From Helicobacter canadensis MIT 98-5491 (GTDB taxonomy: Bacteria; Campylobacterota; Campylobacteria; Campylobacterales; Helicobacteraceae): a DNA stretch of 64,000 bases. The stretch lies in NCBI RefSeq assembly GCF_000162575.1, contig NZ_CM000776.2:748950-812949 (forward strand), given 5' to 3'. Of this stretch, positions 9,391 through 18,696 are shown piece after piece. A model generated the notes under the pieces. It was given only the letters and a program-made list of their open reading frames with translations. It made no database searches and was not told the DNA's origin. Made by a program: the position numbers and the translations under genes. Numbering within the stretch: the first letter of the stretch is position 1; every line of letters begins with the position of its first letter.

Positions 9391-11214
9391 ATGTGTGGAA
9401 TTGCTGGAAGTCTTAATATGCCTAAAATGTCTTTAGACAAAGTTTATTCTCTAATGTCTCATAGAGGACCTAATGCAAAAGGGATGCTAGAGGAAATGAC
9501 AAAGGGCGGATTTTTGCAGTTTTTTCACGCAAGATTAAGCATTCAAGATTTAAGCGAAGAATCTAATCAGCCTATGAATCTAGAGCATTTGAGTATTGTT
9601 TTTAATGGTGAGATTTATAATCATATGGAGTTAAGAAAAGAGCTTTCTTGTGCTTTTAAAACTCATAGTGATACCGAGACAATTTTGGCTTTGTATTTGC
9701 ATTATGGCATAGATTTTTTGGATAAATTAGATGGAATGTTTGCATTTGTGATCTTTGATAGGAAAGCGCAAAAGTTAATTTTAGCACGCGATAGAATGGG
9801 AAAAAAGCCACTTTTTTGTTATAAAAAAGCAGAATCATTTGGCTTTGCAAGTGAATTAAACACTTTGCTTGGAATAAAAAAAATGGAGTTAGATAGAGAT
9901 TCTTTAGCCTTTTTTTTGCAAAGTGGGTTTTTTTATCAAGATGGCACTCCTTATAGAGATGCTTTTTCTTTGCCTAATGGACATTATGGAATTTATGATT
10001 TAGCAAGTCATCATTTAGAGATTTGGAGTTATTTTGATTTAAAAGCAATTTATGAAAAACCTAAACAAAAAAATTTGCAAGAATCTTTAGAAGCTTGTGA
10101 AGTGTTATTAAAACAAAGTATAAAAAATAGACTTTTGTCTTCTGATTTAGAAGTAGGAGCATTTTTAAGTGGTGGGATTGATAGTTCATTAATTGTGGCT
10201 TTAGCTAGTGAGATAAATCCTAATTTACGCACCTTTACTATTGCGTTTGAAGGAGCTTATGATGAGAGTAGCTTAGCAGAAATGACAGCAAAGAGATACC
10301 ATACTCATCATACGACTTTAAAGATTAGCACGGATTTGAAGCATGATATTTTTAAGATTTTGCAAAATTATGGGAGACCTTTTGCGGATAGCTCGGCGAT
10401 TCCTAGCTATTATGTCGCAAGAGAGGCAAAAAAATATTTAAGTGTAATTTTAAATGGCGATGGAGCAGATGAGCTTTTTGGAGGTTATCGGCGTTATGTT
10501 GGGCATTTACTTATCCCAAAAATCAAAGCTTTAGGTGGGGCTTTAGGGTTATTCCCTAAACCTAGAGAAAAAAAATCGCTTTATAATTATTTCTATCGTC
10601 TTTTGCAAATGGCACGAAATTACCAAAAAGATTTTAAATCGTATTATTTAAGTGCAACAACGGATATTTTTGAAGGATATTTTAGTTTTGAAACTCGTTT
10701 AAATGATTCTTTTAATCGAGATTTAGAATCAGTTTTTTGCTCTAAAATTTCTCCGCTTTCACAAATGCTTTTATTAGATTCGCAATCTCTTTTATTAAGT
10801 GATTTATTGCCTAAGATGGATATTGCTACAATGGCAAATTCACTTGAGGGTCGCTCCCCTTTTCTTTCTAAAATGCTAGTAGAATTTGCTCCTACTTTGG
10901 ATGATTCTTTAAAAATTAAAGGCAAAAAAACCAAATACCTTTTGCGGCTTTTGGCAAAAAAATATTTAGATGCAGAAGTCTATAATGCCCCAAAAAGAGG
11001 CTTTGAAGTGCCACTAAAACAATGGGTTAATGGAGAATTAAAAGAAATTATTCTACAGGTTTTGCAAAAATCAAGAATTAGTGATCAATTTCTCTCTAAA
11101 AAAGAGATGGATGAGATTTGCTTTGGTTCTAAAATCCCTAGTGAGAAGCGGGCTAAAATGCTGTGGAGTTTATTTGCATTGGAAGTGTGGTATCAAAAAT
11201 ATTTAGAATATTAG
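9391..11214 (+). CDS. asnB: Asparagine synthase-family glutamine amidotransferase
   Basis: A 607-residue, two-domain enzyme. The N-terminal class II glutaminase has the catalytic cysteine directly after Met (MCGIAGS) and S-H-R-G-P-N, with F-N-G-E-I-Y-N-H near residue 70. The C-terminal ATP-pyrophosphatase domain has the P-loop L-S-G-G-I-D-S-S near residue 260 and N-G-D-G-A-D-E-L-F-G-G-Y-R-R-Y near residue 355. Standard members convert aspartate to asparagine; others amidate uronic acids in surface glycans (WbpS-like). It begins one base after the pglB stop, so the two are an operon, which makes a glycan role worth testing. Which acid it amidates cannot be decided from sequence. Confidence 0.9.
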   Translation: MCGIAGSLNMPKMSLDKVYSLMSHRGPNAKGMLEEMTKGGFLQFFHARLSIQDLSEESNQPMNLEHLSIVFNGEIYNHMELRKELSCAFKTHSDTETILALYLHYGIDFLDKLDGMFAFVIFDRKAQKLILARDRMGKKPLFCYKKAESFGFASELNTLLGIKKMELDRDSLAFFLQSGFFYQDGTPYRDAFSLPNGHYGIYDLASHHLEIWSYFDLKAIYEKPKQKNLQESLEACEVLLKQSIKNRLLSSDLEVGAFLSGGIDSSLIVALASEINPNLRTFTIAFEGAYDESSLAEMTAKRYHTHHTTLKISTDLKHDIFKILQNYGRPFADSSAIPSYYVAREAKKYLSVILNGDGADELFGGYRRYVGHLLIPKIKALGGALGLFPKPREKKSLYNYFYRLLQMARNYQKDFKSYYLSATTDIFEGYFSFETRLNDSFNRDLESVFCSKISPLSQMLLLDSQSLLLSDLLPKMDIATMANSLEGRSPFLSKMLVEFAPTLDDSLKIKGKKTKYLLRLLAKKYLDAEVYNAPKRGFEVPLKQWVNGELKEIILQVLQKSRISDQFLSKKEMDEICFGSKIPSEKRAKMLWSLFALEVWYQKYLEY

Positions 11215-11365
11215 GCTGTTTTTGTAATATGTGGTGGAAGTTAAGTTTTGAAGCTTGATTTTTTTTAATTCTCATTTTTAAGGGATTATTGTGTATAAAA
11301 TTTTAGCAGAGGTTAAAATTACTTTTTTTATGTTAGAATCTTAAAAAAACAAAGGAGTTATTTGG

Positions 11366-11782
11366 ATGAAAAAGATTTTATTTGCGGTTGATGACACTAA
11401 GGCTTGTCAAAAAGCAGCAGAATTTGTTGTAGATTTTTTTGGAGATAGAGAAGATTGCACGATCACTATCATTCATGTTAAAACGCCTATTATGCTTTAT
11501 GGTGAAGCCGCATTGGCAGCGTATGAGGATATTGAAAAAAAAGAAAATGAGGAAAGCGATCGATTGTTAGAAGATTTTAGTGCAATTTTTACTAATAAAG
11601 GCATTAATATTAAACAGGAGTTGTTAGAAGGTGAAGCAGTTTCAGAAGTATTGAATTATGCTAAAGACTTTGATTTGCTTGTTATTGGTCAAAGTGAAGA
11701 GAGTTTTTGGAATAAAATCTTTTCTACCAATCAAAATGACTTTTCACAAAAATCACCCATTCCAATTCTTATTGTTAAATAA
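11366..11782 (+). CDS. Universal stress protein, UspA family
   Basis: A 138-residue single-domain UspA-type protein: K-K-I-L-F-A-V-D-D-T at the N-terminus, an alpha/beta core, and a degenerate C-terminal nucleotide-binding stretch (V-I-G-Q-S-E-E-S-F-W-N-K-I-F-S-T-N-Q-N-D-F), where ATP-binding members have GxxGxxGx(9)GS. The glycine pattern is missing, so it may not bind ATP. It is a single gene with its own likely -10 (TAGAAT at 11334-11339), an AAAGGAG ribosome site and a strong terminator. Confidence 0.85.
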   Translation: MKKILFAVDDTKACQKAAEFVVDFFGDREDCTITIIHVKTPIMLYGEAALAAYEDIEKKENEESDRLLEDFSAIFTNKGINIKQELLEGEAVSEVLNYAKDFDLLVIGQSEESFWNKIFSTNQNDFSQKSPIPILIVK

Positions 11783-11808
11783 TTTTTAGATTATACCATT
11801 ATTAATTT

Positions 11809-11838
11809 CCAAGAATCTTTGATTCTTGGTGCATTTTT
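11809..11838 (+). terminator. Intrinsic terminator after the UspA gene
   Basis: A perfect 9-bp hairpin, CCAAGAATC then loop TTT then GATTCTTGG (11809-11829), followed by a T-run at 11834-11838. Confidence 0.8.
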
Positions 11839-11930
11839 CCCCCTAACTTTTTGTTTATTTCTCATATTTTATTTATTTTGTATTAGTTCATTGGGTTATA
11901 TTGTGTATTAAAAAATATTTTAAGAATTAT

Positions 11931-12046
11931 AATGTTACTAAAATATACATATAATTATTAAATGTTACTTTTAGTAAAAATAAATGTTCCATTTTTATTG
12001 AAATATTTAAAATTGTTTTAATATTTTTGAGTTTTTTTGTAACATT
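11931..12046 (+). promoter_or_regulatory. Cluster of AATGTTAC motifs upstream of yjcH-actP (candidate operator)
   Basis: AATGTTAC occurs exactly at 11931-11938 and 11961-11968, as AATGTTCC at 11983-11990, and inverted (GTAACATT) at 12039-12046, all inside the 293-base gap before the acetate permease operon. The second copy also makes a small inverted repeat, TTACT-TTT-AGTAA. Nothing else in the gap looks coding. Repetition of one octamer suggests binding sites for a regulator; the regulator is unknown. Confidence 0.4.
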
Positions 12047-12075
12047 TATATGAACTTTGTAATAAAGGATAATAA

Positions 12076-12417
12076 ATGGAACAAAAATATTTAGAATCAA
12101 TCCAGAGATTCAAAAACTTTGTGGCTTTTAGAAATAAAGTGAGCTTAATATTGTCTTTGATTGTTTTGGTTTGCTACTATGCTTTTTTGCTAAGCATTGG
12201 GATTTTTCCAGAAGTTTTGGGTTACCGAGTTGGTCCTAGTGCCATTACTTTGGGGATTATTCTTGGAATTTTTTTAATTGTTTTGTGTGTTGTTGCTACA
12301 GGACTTTATACTTTTTTTGCAAATTGGTATTTTGACAAAATACAAAAAGAAGTAATAGAGGATTTAGAAAAAAGCGGAGCATTAGAAGATTTAAAAAACG
12401 GGAAGATAAAGGAGTGA
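12076..12417 (+). CDS. yjcH: DUF485 inner-membrane protein (YjcH-like)
   Basis: A 113-residue protein with two transmembrane helices (about residues 20-45 and 58-85), matching the DUF485 family. It has the usual [13 protein letters not shown] opening and a short acidic, charged C-terminal tail. DUF485 genes precede the acetate/cation symporter actP almost universally, and here the stop overlaps the ribosome site of the next gene. The family is thought to assist or modulate ActP; the molecular role is not established. Confidence 0.85.
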   Translation: MEQKYLESIQRFKNFVAFRNKVSLILSLIVLVCYYAFLLSIGIFPEVLGYRVGPSAITLGIILGIFLIVLCVVATGLYTFFANWYFDKIQKEVIEDLEKSGALEDLKNGKIKE

Positions 12418-12419
12418 AA

Positions 12420-14069
12420 ATGAAAAAATTTTTTGGAATCTTTTTTGTGTTAATGGGTGTAAGTTTTGGCGCAGGATTTGATATGGATAATGTTGTGTTA
12501 TCAGAATTTAATCCTATTGCAGTAACATTGTTTTTAATTTTTGTATTAGCTACGCTTGGGATTACATATTATTCTAACAAAAAAAGTCAAAGTGCGAGTG
12601 GCTTTTATACCGCTGGTGGAAATATTACGGGAATGCAAAATGGGACAGCGATTGCTGGTGATTTTATGAGTGCGGCTAGTTTTTTAGGGATTACAGCATT
12701 AGTTTTTACTAATGGATTTGATGGCTTGATTTATTCTATAGGATTTTTAGCAGGTTGGCCCATTATTCTTTTTTTGATAGCAGAAAAGTTTAGAAATTTG
12801 GGTAAATTTACTTTTGCAGATATTACTGCCTATCGCTTAGAATCAAAACCCATTCGGATTATTTCAGCGGTTTCTGCTTTGAGTGTTATTGTTTTCTATC
12901 TCATTGCACAGATGGTTGGTGCAGGACAACTTATTCAGATTCTTTTTGGGCTTCCTTATGGAGCTGCAGTGATTATTGTAGGAATCTTGATGATTTGTTA
13001 TGTTACCTTTGGGGGAATGCATGCTACCACTTGGGTTCAAATTATAAAAGCGATTTTATTGCTAGGTGGTGCGACTTTTATGGCGATTATGATTTTATAC
13101 CTTACTAAGTTTGATTTGAGCTATTATTTTAATCAAGCTATACAGAATCATTTGCAGGGAGAAAAAATAATGTTGCCTGGCGGATTCTTGCCTGATACTA
13201 TTTCGGCTGTTTCTTTAGGACTTGCTTTAATGTTTGGGACAGCTGGATTGCCTCATATTTTGATGAGATTTTTCACGGTAAAAGATGCCAAAGAAGCAAG
13301 AAAATCAGTTTTTTATGCCACTGGATTAATGGGGTATTTTTATATTTTAACTTTTATTATTGGTTTTGGGGCAATCGCACTTTTGCTTGGAAATCCACAA
13401 TTTATCAATGCAGATGGTAGTTTTAATGGAATTACTAATATGGTTGCAATTACTTTGGCAAAAGTATTGGGTGGAGATATTTTTTATGGTTTTATTTCTG
13501 CAGTTGCTTTTGCTACTATTTTAGCAGTAGTAGCTGGATTGGCTATTTCTGGAGCGGGAGCTATTAGCCATGATTTGTTTGTGAATGTTTGCAAAAATGG
13601 CGTGTGTGATCCTAAGTTAGAAATGAAAGTTACTAAAATTTCTACTATTGGAATTGGAATTTTTGCGATTTTGCTTGGAATTATTTTTGAGAAGCAAAAT
13701 GTTGCCTTTACGGTTGGACTTGCTTTTGCAATTGCAGCAAGTGTGAATTTTCCAATTTTGCTTTTAAGTATTTATTGGAAGAATCTTACAACTAAGGGTG
13801 CTTTTTGGGGAGGATTGATTGGGCTAGTTTCAGTGTTAGTGATGGTGATTTTAAGTCCTAGTATTTGGATTAAAAGCTTTGGGTTTAGTGAAGCGATTTT
13901 TCCTTATGATCATCCTGCTATTTTTTCAATGCCGATTACTTTTATTTTAATTTATATTATTTCTAAGCTTGATAATTCTCAAAGAGCTAAGATTGACAAA
14001 GAAGGATTTGCAGCACAAGATTTTAGAGCACAAAGTGGAGTTGGGATTAGTGAGGCGGTTGCACATTAA
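12420..14069 (+). CDS. actP: Cation/acetate symporter ActP (sodium:solute symporter family)
   Basis: About 549 residues with a signal-like first segment and some thirteen membrane helices, typical of ActP. Markers are [10 protein letters not shown] near residue 60, [17 protein letters not shown] and [10 protein letters not shown] near residue 285. It imports acetate and possibly other short monocarboxylates with sodium or protons. I start it at ATG 12420 because AAAGGAG sits 5 bases upstream; an in-frame GTG at 12414 overlaps that ribosome site. It is co-transcribed with yjcH. Confidence 0.9.
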   Translation: MKKFFGIFFVLMGVSFGAGFDMDNVVLSEFNPIAVTLFLIFVLATLGITYYSNKKSQSASGFYTAGGNITGMQNGTAIAGDFMSAASFLGITALVFTNGFDGLIYSIGFLAGWPIILFLIAEKFRNLGKFTFADITAYRLESKPIRIISAVSALSVIVFYLIAQMVGAGQLIQILFGLPYGAAVIIVGILMICYVTFGGMHATTWVQIIKAILLLGGATFMAIMILYLTKFDLSYYFNQAIQNHLQGEKIMLPGGFLPDTISAVSLGLALMFGTAGLPHILMRFFTVKDAKEARKSVFYATGLMGYFYILTFIIGFGAIALLLGNPQFINADGSFNGITNMVAITLAKVLGGDIFYGFISAVAFATILAVVAGLAISGAGAISHDLFVNVCKNGVCDPKLEMKVTKISTIGIGIFAILLGIIFEKQNVAFTVGLAFAIAASVNFPILLLSIYWKNLTTKGAFWGGLIGLVSVLVMVILSPSIWIKSFGFSEAIFPYDHPAIFSMPITFILIYIISKLDNSQRAKIDKEGFAAQDFRAQSGVGISEAVAH

Positions 14070-14075
14070 GAGCTA

Positions 14076-14100
14076 AGCAAGGTTTCCTTGCTCGAATCTT
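14076..14100 (+). terminator. Probable terminator after actP
   Basis: Hairpin AGCAAGG-TTT-CCTTGCT at 14076-14092 directly follows the actP stop; the trailing T-rich stretch (CGAATCTTTCTT) is imperfect, so termination may be partial. Confidence 0.5.
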
Positions 14101-14238
14101 TCTTGTGCGGTTTTAAGGCATTATTTTTTTAGATTTTTATTTTATATGCGAGATGATTGATAAAAGTTTTGGTGATTTTGTCTCATTTGTTTAAAGTAAA
14201 TTGGAATATACTTCCATAATTTCTTTAAAAGGTTAATT

Positions 14239-15270
14239 ATGGAAGAAAATAAAGAGTTTGTAGAGGAAAATTTTTGGTTACTTCATTTTCCTATTATGTT
14301 TTTTGCCTCTGTAATGGGCGTTGGTGGTTTATCTTTGGTGGTAAATAAAAGCATTGATATTTTTGAATTGCAAGAATCCTTTGGTTGGCTTTCTATTCTG
14401 TGTGTAATTGTGAGTGTAATTCTATTTATTGTGATAGTTATTTTGTATGGGCTAAAAATGGTTAAATATCCAAAAGCTTTTTTTGAGGAATTAAAGCATC
14501 CTGTTAAGATTAATTTTTTTGCAGCAGTATCAGTATCAACATTGATAATTTTGACACTAATTTTACCCTTTGTTTCGGATTGGTTTGCTTTAGCGTTATT
14601 TTATGTTGGAGCTTTATTGCAACTTGTTTTTAGTCTTTATGTGGTGAAATATTGGTTTATTAATGAAATGAAACAAAAAATGGCAAGTCCTGCTTGGTTT
14701 ATTCCTATAGTGGGTAATCTTATTGTTCCTTTGGCGGGAATGAAATTAAATCTAGCCTTGGGGGATATGGTTATAGGACACGAAGTTTTAATTTTTTATT
14801 TTGGAATGGGAACTTTCTTTTGGATTCTTTTGGGGGCTGGGTTGCTTTTTAGGCTTATTTTTGGTGAGAATCTTCCGCAAAAATTTCTTCCCACCCTTTT
14901 TATTTTTATTGCCCCTCCTAGCATTTTTGGGCTTGATGTTTTATTGATGTTTAATGATTTTATTCCGATTGGAAATTTATATATCATTGCGAGTGCTAGT
15001 TTTAGTGTGGCTTTATTTTTTATTCTTTTAATGGCGAGTATTTTTAAAGTGTTTCTAAATATAAAATTTGCTCTTTCGTGGTGGGCTTTTACCTTTCCAA
15101 TCGCTGCCTTTTCGCTTTGTGCTTTAGAGCTTTATAATATAAGTGGATCTGCTATTTATAAGATGTTTGGAATTTTGGGTGGAATTTTGTGTGTTACGAT
15201 TGTGCTAATTGTTGGCTTTAGGACTTTGATTGCGATTAAAAATAGAGAAGTTTGTGTAATGGAAGAGTGA
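14239..15270 (+). CDS. SLAC1/TehA-family (TDT) membrane transporter
   Basis: A 343-residue membrane protein with about ten helices. The N-terminal L-L-H-F-P-I-M-F-F-A-S-V-M-G-V-G-G-L is the start of the tellurite-resistance/dicarboxylate transporter (TDT, SLAC1-like) family, and the helix with P-A-W-F-I-P-I-V-G-N-L-I-V-P near residue 155 is the second family marker. Members include TehA, Mae1 and plant SLAC1 anion channels, so the substrate may be an anion or a dicarboxylate. It stands alone with its own promoter region and is convergent with priA. The specific substrate is unknown. Confidence 0.8.
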   Translation: MEENKEFVEENFWLLHFPIMFFASVMGVGGLSLVVNKSIDIFELQESFGWLSILCVIVSVILFIVIVILYGLKMVKYPKAFFEELKHPVKINFFAAVSVSTLIILTLILPFVSDWFALALFYVGALLQLVFSLYVVKYWFINEMKQKMASPAWFIPIVGNLIVPLAGMKLNLALGDMVIGHEVLIFYFGMGTFFWILLGAGLLFRLIFGENLPQKFLPTLFIFIAPPSIFGLDVLLMFNDFIPIGNLYIIASASFSVALFFILLMASIFKVFLNIKFALSWWAFTFPIAAFSLCALELYNISGSAIYKMFGILGGILCVTIVLIVGFRTLIAIKNREVCVMEE

Positions 15271-15293
15271 GTTAATCTTGTTAAATTAAGCCC

Positions 15294-17147
15294 TTAATTA
15301 AACTCTATGGGATCAATGTCAATTTCACAAGGAATATTTTTGATTTTTAAGAGCATTTGGTGTAGGGCTTTTGTTTCTTTGGAACGCAATAAAATGACAT
15401 AGCGCCACTTGTTAGCGATTTTTTCAATAGGTGCTATCCCGTATCCAACAATTTCAATTTTATCAGTTTTATTTTGTTTGAGGATTGTTAGAATGTCATT
15501 TATAATAATAATAGCAGTTTCTTGCTTTTTGTGTGAAACTTTAATGAGGGCTAAACGCATAAAGGGAGGATAGAGATGTTCCCTAAAAGTTAATTCTTCT
15601 TGTAAAAAAAGCTCATAATCATCAAGATAGTTTCTAAAAAAATCTTCTTGAAGGGTTTGGATGATTACTTTTCCATTTTCCTTACGACCACTTCTGCCTG
15701 ATAGTTGAAACATTAAAGCTAGAGCTTTTTCTCTGGAACGATAATCGCTGCCTTTTAGAATGTAATCAAGCCCTAGAGCTACACTTAAGGCAACATTGTG
15801 ATAATCGTGTCCTTTGGAGAGCATTTGTGTGCCAATAAGAATATCAATTTTGTGATGATTGAAGTTTTTTAGTGTTTCTGTAAGTTTTTTTTGTGTAGTG
15901 ATAGAATCTCTATCAAAACAAGCTATATTTGCATTGGGGAGTTCTTTTGAAAGATGGTTAGCAAATTCTTGTGTTCCAATTCTTAAAGAGCTTAAAGTGC
16001 CACCACAAATGGGGCAAGATTCTGGAATAGGGCTTGTGTAGTGGCAATAATGACACTTTAGGGAGGATTCTTTGCTATGCAAACTCATAGAAACGCTACA
16101 ATTTGGGCATTGGATATTGTTTCCGCAAGTATTGCAAAGGAGATGTTTAAAATTCGCTCTTGTGGGTAAAAAGACAATAGATTGTTTATGGGCTTGGAGA
16201 TTTTCTTTGAGATTTTGCAAAACAAAGGGGTGTAATTCATCGCTGCTATGACAAAAGAGAAATTCTTTTTTACTTTGATAGTAAGTGCCTTTTAATCTAA
16301 AAACACTTTGGGTTTGTTTGAATTTATAATAGGTGTTAGCAAGTGGTGTGGCACTACCAAGGAGAATTTTGATATTAGTTTTTTTGGCTAGATAAAGGGC
16401 GACATCTCGAGTATGGTAGCGTGGAGCAGAAGTAGATTTATAAGCATCATCGTGTTCTTCATCAATAATAATTAGCCCCAAATGATCTAGGGGGAGAAAG
16501 AGACTAGATCGCGCACCTGCTAAGATTCTAATTTCTCCATTATGGAGCCTTTTTAAGATCTCTTTTCGCTTTTTACTGCTTAGTTTAGAATGCCAAAAAG
16601 CTAAAATATCTCCAAAAACCGCGTAAAGACGTTTTTCCATTTGAGGGGTTAAGGAGATTTCTGGCATTAATAAAAGTGCATTTTTGGATTGTTTGAGTGT
16701 TTGATTAATAAGATGAATATAGATTTCTGTTTTTCCACTTCCTGTATCCCCAAAGAGTAGGGAGCTTTGGTGGGAATTAATAAAGTCTAGTGCTTGGATT
16801 TGTTTGGGGCTTAGATTTGGGAGTGTGAAGTCTAGGCTTGTCTGCTTAATAGGAGTAGAATTTTTGACAAAAGGGGTAAAGATTCCATAAGCAATAGAGC
16901 GTGAAGTGCAATAATAGCTAGTAATAAATTCGGCTAAATCTAATTGATTTTGAGAAAAGTATTCTTGTGTGGATTCTAAGGATTTACATTGAAAATTTGG
17001 TTGGTTGCAAGATTGAAGCACAACAGCATTTTTCACACTTTTTAGCAGGGGAACTTTGATAATATCACCAATATTCATAGGGGTTGTAGAAACATAGGTT
17101 AGCAAAGGAGAATTTTGCTTTAAAATGGCAACTAGATAATAAAACAA
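15294..17147 (-). CDS. priA: Primosomal helicase PriA
   Basis: A 617-residue superfamily 2 helicase that restarts collapsed replication forks. It has a short N-terminal DNA-binding domain, Walker A G-D-T-G-S-G-K-T-E near residue 135, Walker B I-I-D-E-E-H near residue 225 and the paired zinc knuckles C-N-T-C...C-P-N-C...C-H-Y-C...C-P-I-C around residues 338-385 that define PriA. Helicobacter PriA is shorter than the 732-residue E. coli protein, with a reduced N-terminus. The start is TTG at 17147, 3 bases after the stop of the upstream ZapA-like gene, so it is part of a three-gene minus-strand operon. Confidence 0.95.
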   Translation of the reverse strand: MFYYLVAILKQNSPLLTYVSTTPMNIGDIIKVPLLKSVKNAVVLQSCNQPNFQCKSLESTQEYFSQNQLDLAEFITSYYCTSRSIAYGIFTPFVKNSTPIKQTSLDFTLPNLSPKQIQALDFINSHQSSLLFGDTGSGKTEIYIHLINQTLKQSKNALLLMPEISLTPQMEKRLYAVFGDILAFWHSKLSSKKRKEILKRLHNGEIRILAGARSSLFLPLDHLGLIIIDEEHDDAYKSTSAPRYHTRDVALYLAKKTNIKILLGSATPLANTYYKFKQTQSVFRLKGTYYQSKKEFLFCHSSDELHPFVLQNLKENLQAHKQSIVFLPTRANFKHLLCNTCGNNIQCPNCSVSMSLHSKESSLKCHYCHYTSPIPESCPICGGTLSSLRIGTQEFANHLSKELPNANIACFDRDSITTQKKLTETLKNFNHHKIDILIGTQMLSKGHDYHNVALSVALGLDYILKGSDYRSREKALALMFQLSGRSGRKENGKVIIQTLQEDFFRNYLDDYELFLQEELTFREHLYPPFMRLALIKVSHKKQETAIIIINDILTILKQNKTDKIEIVGYGIAPIEKIANKWRYVILLRSKETKALHQMLLKIKNIPCEIDIDPIEFN

Positions 17148-17150
17148 GAT

Positions 17151-17378
17151 TTAGGGATTTTTGTTGGATTCTAAGATTTGGTTGGCTTTTTGGATTGTTG
17201 TTTTGAGAGTATTTGAAATTTCTGAGGCTTCCAAAAAAGCCTGAAGTAAGTCTTTTGGATTGATATTTTGATTTTCATCAATGAGATGATTTAAGGATAT
17301 TAAGGTTTCTTGTGAGATCTCTTGAGTTGGAATATCATAATGTCTCCCAACAATACAAACACGAAGAATGTTATCCAT
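17151..17378 (-). CDS. Small ZapA-like protein upstream of priA
   Basis: A 75-residue protein, L-R-V-C-I-V-G-R-H-Y-D-I-P followed by two predicted helices. The short beta-hairpin opening followed by helices resembles the globular head of the cell-division protein ZapA, which starts with V-x-I-x-G-x-x-Y. It lacks the long C-terminal coiled coil of full ZapA. Its ATG overlaps the stop of the coiled-coil gene by one base (TAATG) and priA follows directly. If ZapA-like, it would bind FtsZ at midcell. The match is by eye and distant; the alternative is an uncharacterised Campylobacterota protein. Confidence 0.55.
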   Translation of the reverse strand: MDNILRVCIVGRHYDIPTQEISQETLISLNHLIDENQNINPKDLLQAFLEASEISNTLKTTIQKANQILESNKNP

Positions 17379-17611
17379 TAGCGACCAAGAACATTTTGAA
17401 TTTTATTTAAAACACTCTCTAACTCTCTCTCTTTTGAGCTAATTTCATCATAAAGTGAGCTAATTTCTGTATTTTTGGCTTCATTTTCAGCTTTTAAAAG
17501 CACGATTTGTTGTCGTAATTGTTGATTCTCATCGCGTGTTCTTTGTAATTCTGTAACTAAATCATCAACACCTTTTAAGAGTTTGCTTGAAATATTTTGT
17601 GCTTCTTCCAT
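17378..17611 (-). CDS. Short coiled-coil protein, ZapB-like
   Basis: A 77-residue, almost wholly alpha-helical protein with heptad-like repeats (L-V-T-E-L-Q-R-T-R-D-E-N-Q-Q-L-R-Q-Q and I-S-S-L-Y-D-E-I-S-S-K) and no membrane segment or motif. Length, charge and coiled-coil character match ZapB (about 80 residues), the partner of ZapA at the Z-ring. The gene is first in the unit with the ZapA-like gene and priA, with an upstream AAGG ribosome site. Coiled coils are easily confused, so the functional call rests mainly on the neighbour. Confidence 0.55.
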   Translation of the reverse strand: MEEAQNISSKLLKGVDDLVTELQRTRDENQQLRQQIVLLKAENEAKNTEISSLYDEISSKERELESVLNKIQNVLGR

Positions 17612-17766
17612 TGTGTAAAACCTTTTGCTTGTGAGTAAAAAATATATTTTAACATTATTTTTTAAAAATATGGAAGTTTATAGGATAGAAAGTAAAAAAT
17701 TCAGTAATTTTAATTAAAATGCTTTGTAAGTGAGCGATAGGAGAAACCATAAAGAGCAAAAGCTCT

Positions 17767-18519
17767 TTAGTTGATTTTTCGAATTTCTTTAAATTTAACC
17801 CAAGCTACAATTTGAACAATGTAAGAAATGATAGCAAGTAAAATACCTAGGAATGGGATAAATATTGTTAAAGTTGCAATTACACTGATAATAAAGGCAT
17901 AGAAAAACAATCTTTCATTAGTGACTTCTGAAAGTAATGAGTAGTATTTATAAGAGAAATACAACGCACTAATTGCAATAATAAAGCCAATAATACCGAC
18001 AAAACCAATACCTGCAACTATACCCGAACCTGCATTTGAAAGAGATCCAACCACGGCAGAAACCGTTGAAAAAGAAATGATAATAGTTGAGGCGAATGAT
18101 AAAACCGCTGAAACAACGAAATTGAAAATTATCGACTTACAACCTGATTCTTTTGAGATTCCAATGAGTGCGAAAATATAAACAATCACTCCAGCAATGG
18201 CAAAAAACCAGCCAATAAATGGAATAAAGGAGAGTGCAGAAAAAATTATCCCAATATATGCCTTAAGTTTAATGGAGTTAATGCTGTTATCATTTAACGA
18301 ATTAGTAATAGAATCCGCAACACTTGTAGAAGATTTAGTAATAAAAATAGCTTTTGCAATAGCTTTTTCTCCAGATTCATCAACTTCAAAATCAACTTCG
18401 CATTTTTCCAAATTTTGTTCGCTTCTACCTTCAAGATTTTGAATATCTTGTAAGCTAAAGTGATACCTTTTGCCATCATCACCGCTGATGATTCCGCCGC
18501 CTAATATTATTCCGCGCAT
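17767..18519 (-). CDS. Membrane protein with N-terminal OB/cold-shock-like domain and DUF996-like region
   Basis: 250 residues. The first 60 (R-G-I-I-L-G-G-G-I-I-S-G-D-D-G-K-R-Y-H-F) read like the small OB-fold cold-shock-like module found at the front of some bacterial TM2 or DUF805 membrane proteins: G-x-I-S-G-D-D-G-x-x-Y-x-F followed by V-D-F-E-V. The rest has about five hydrophobic helices with the pattern L-S-F-I-P-F-I-G-W-F-F-A-I-A-G-V, similar to DUF996. No function is established. It is a single gene, divergent from uvrB, with a purine-rich AAGGAAATAAAATG start. Confidence 0.65.
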   Translation of the reverse strand: MRGIILGGGIISGDDGKRYHFSLQDIQNLEGRSEQNLEKCEVDFEVDESGEKAIAKAIFITKSSTSVADSITNSLNDNSINSIKLKAYIGIIFSALSFIPFIGWFFAIAGVIVYIFALIGISKESGCKSIIFNFVVSAVLSFASTIIISFSTVSAVVGSLSNAGSGIVAGIGFVGIIGFIIAISALYFSYKYYSLLSEVTNERLFFYAFIISVIATLTIFIPFLGILLAIISYIVQIVAWVKFKEIRKIN

Positions 18520-18696
18520 TTTATTTCCTTTAGATAAATTAGAATTTAAAATAAAATAATAAAGGTAAAATTAATAAAAGTCAAGTATTTTAAGTTTTAA
18601 GCAAAATTAAAGTTTTTGCTAAAAATAGAATCTAGAAATTTTGACTATAATTGCAATAATACTTCATAAAACTCCATATAAGGATTCTCGTTTATT

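Noticed and set aside
9900-9920. Phase-variable homopolymer tract in asnB and other T-runs of 8
   Set aside because: T-runs of 7-8 are expected by chance at this base composition and are inside well-formed frames; no long G or C tract typical of Helicobacter phase variation was found.
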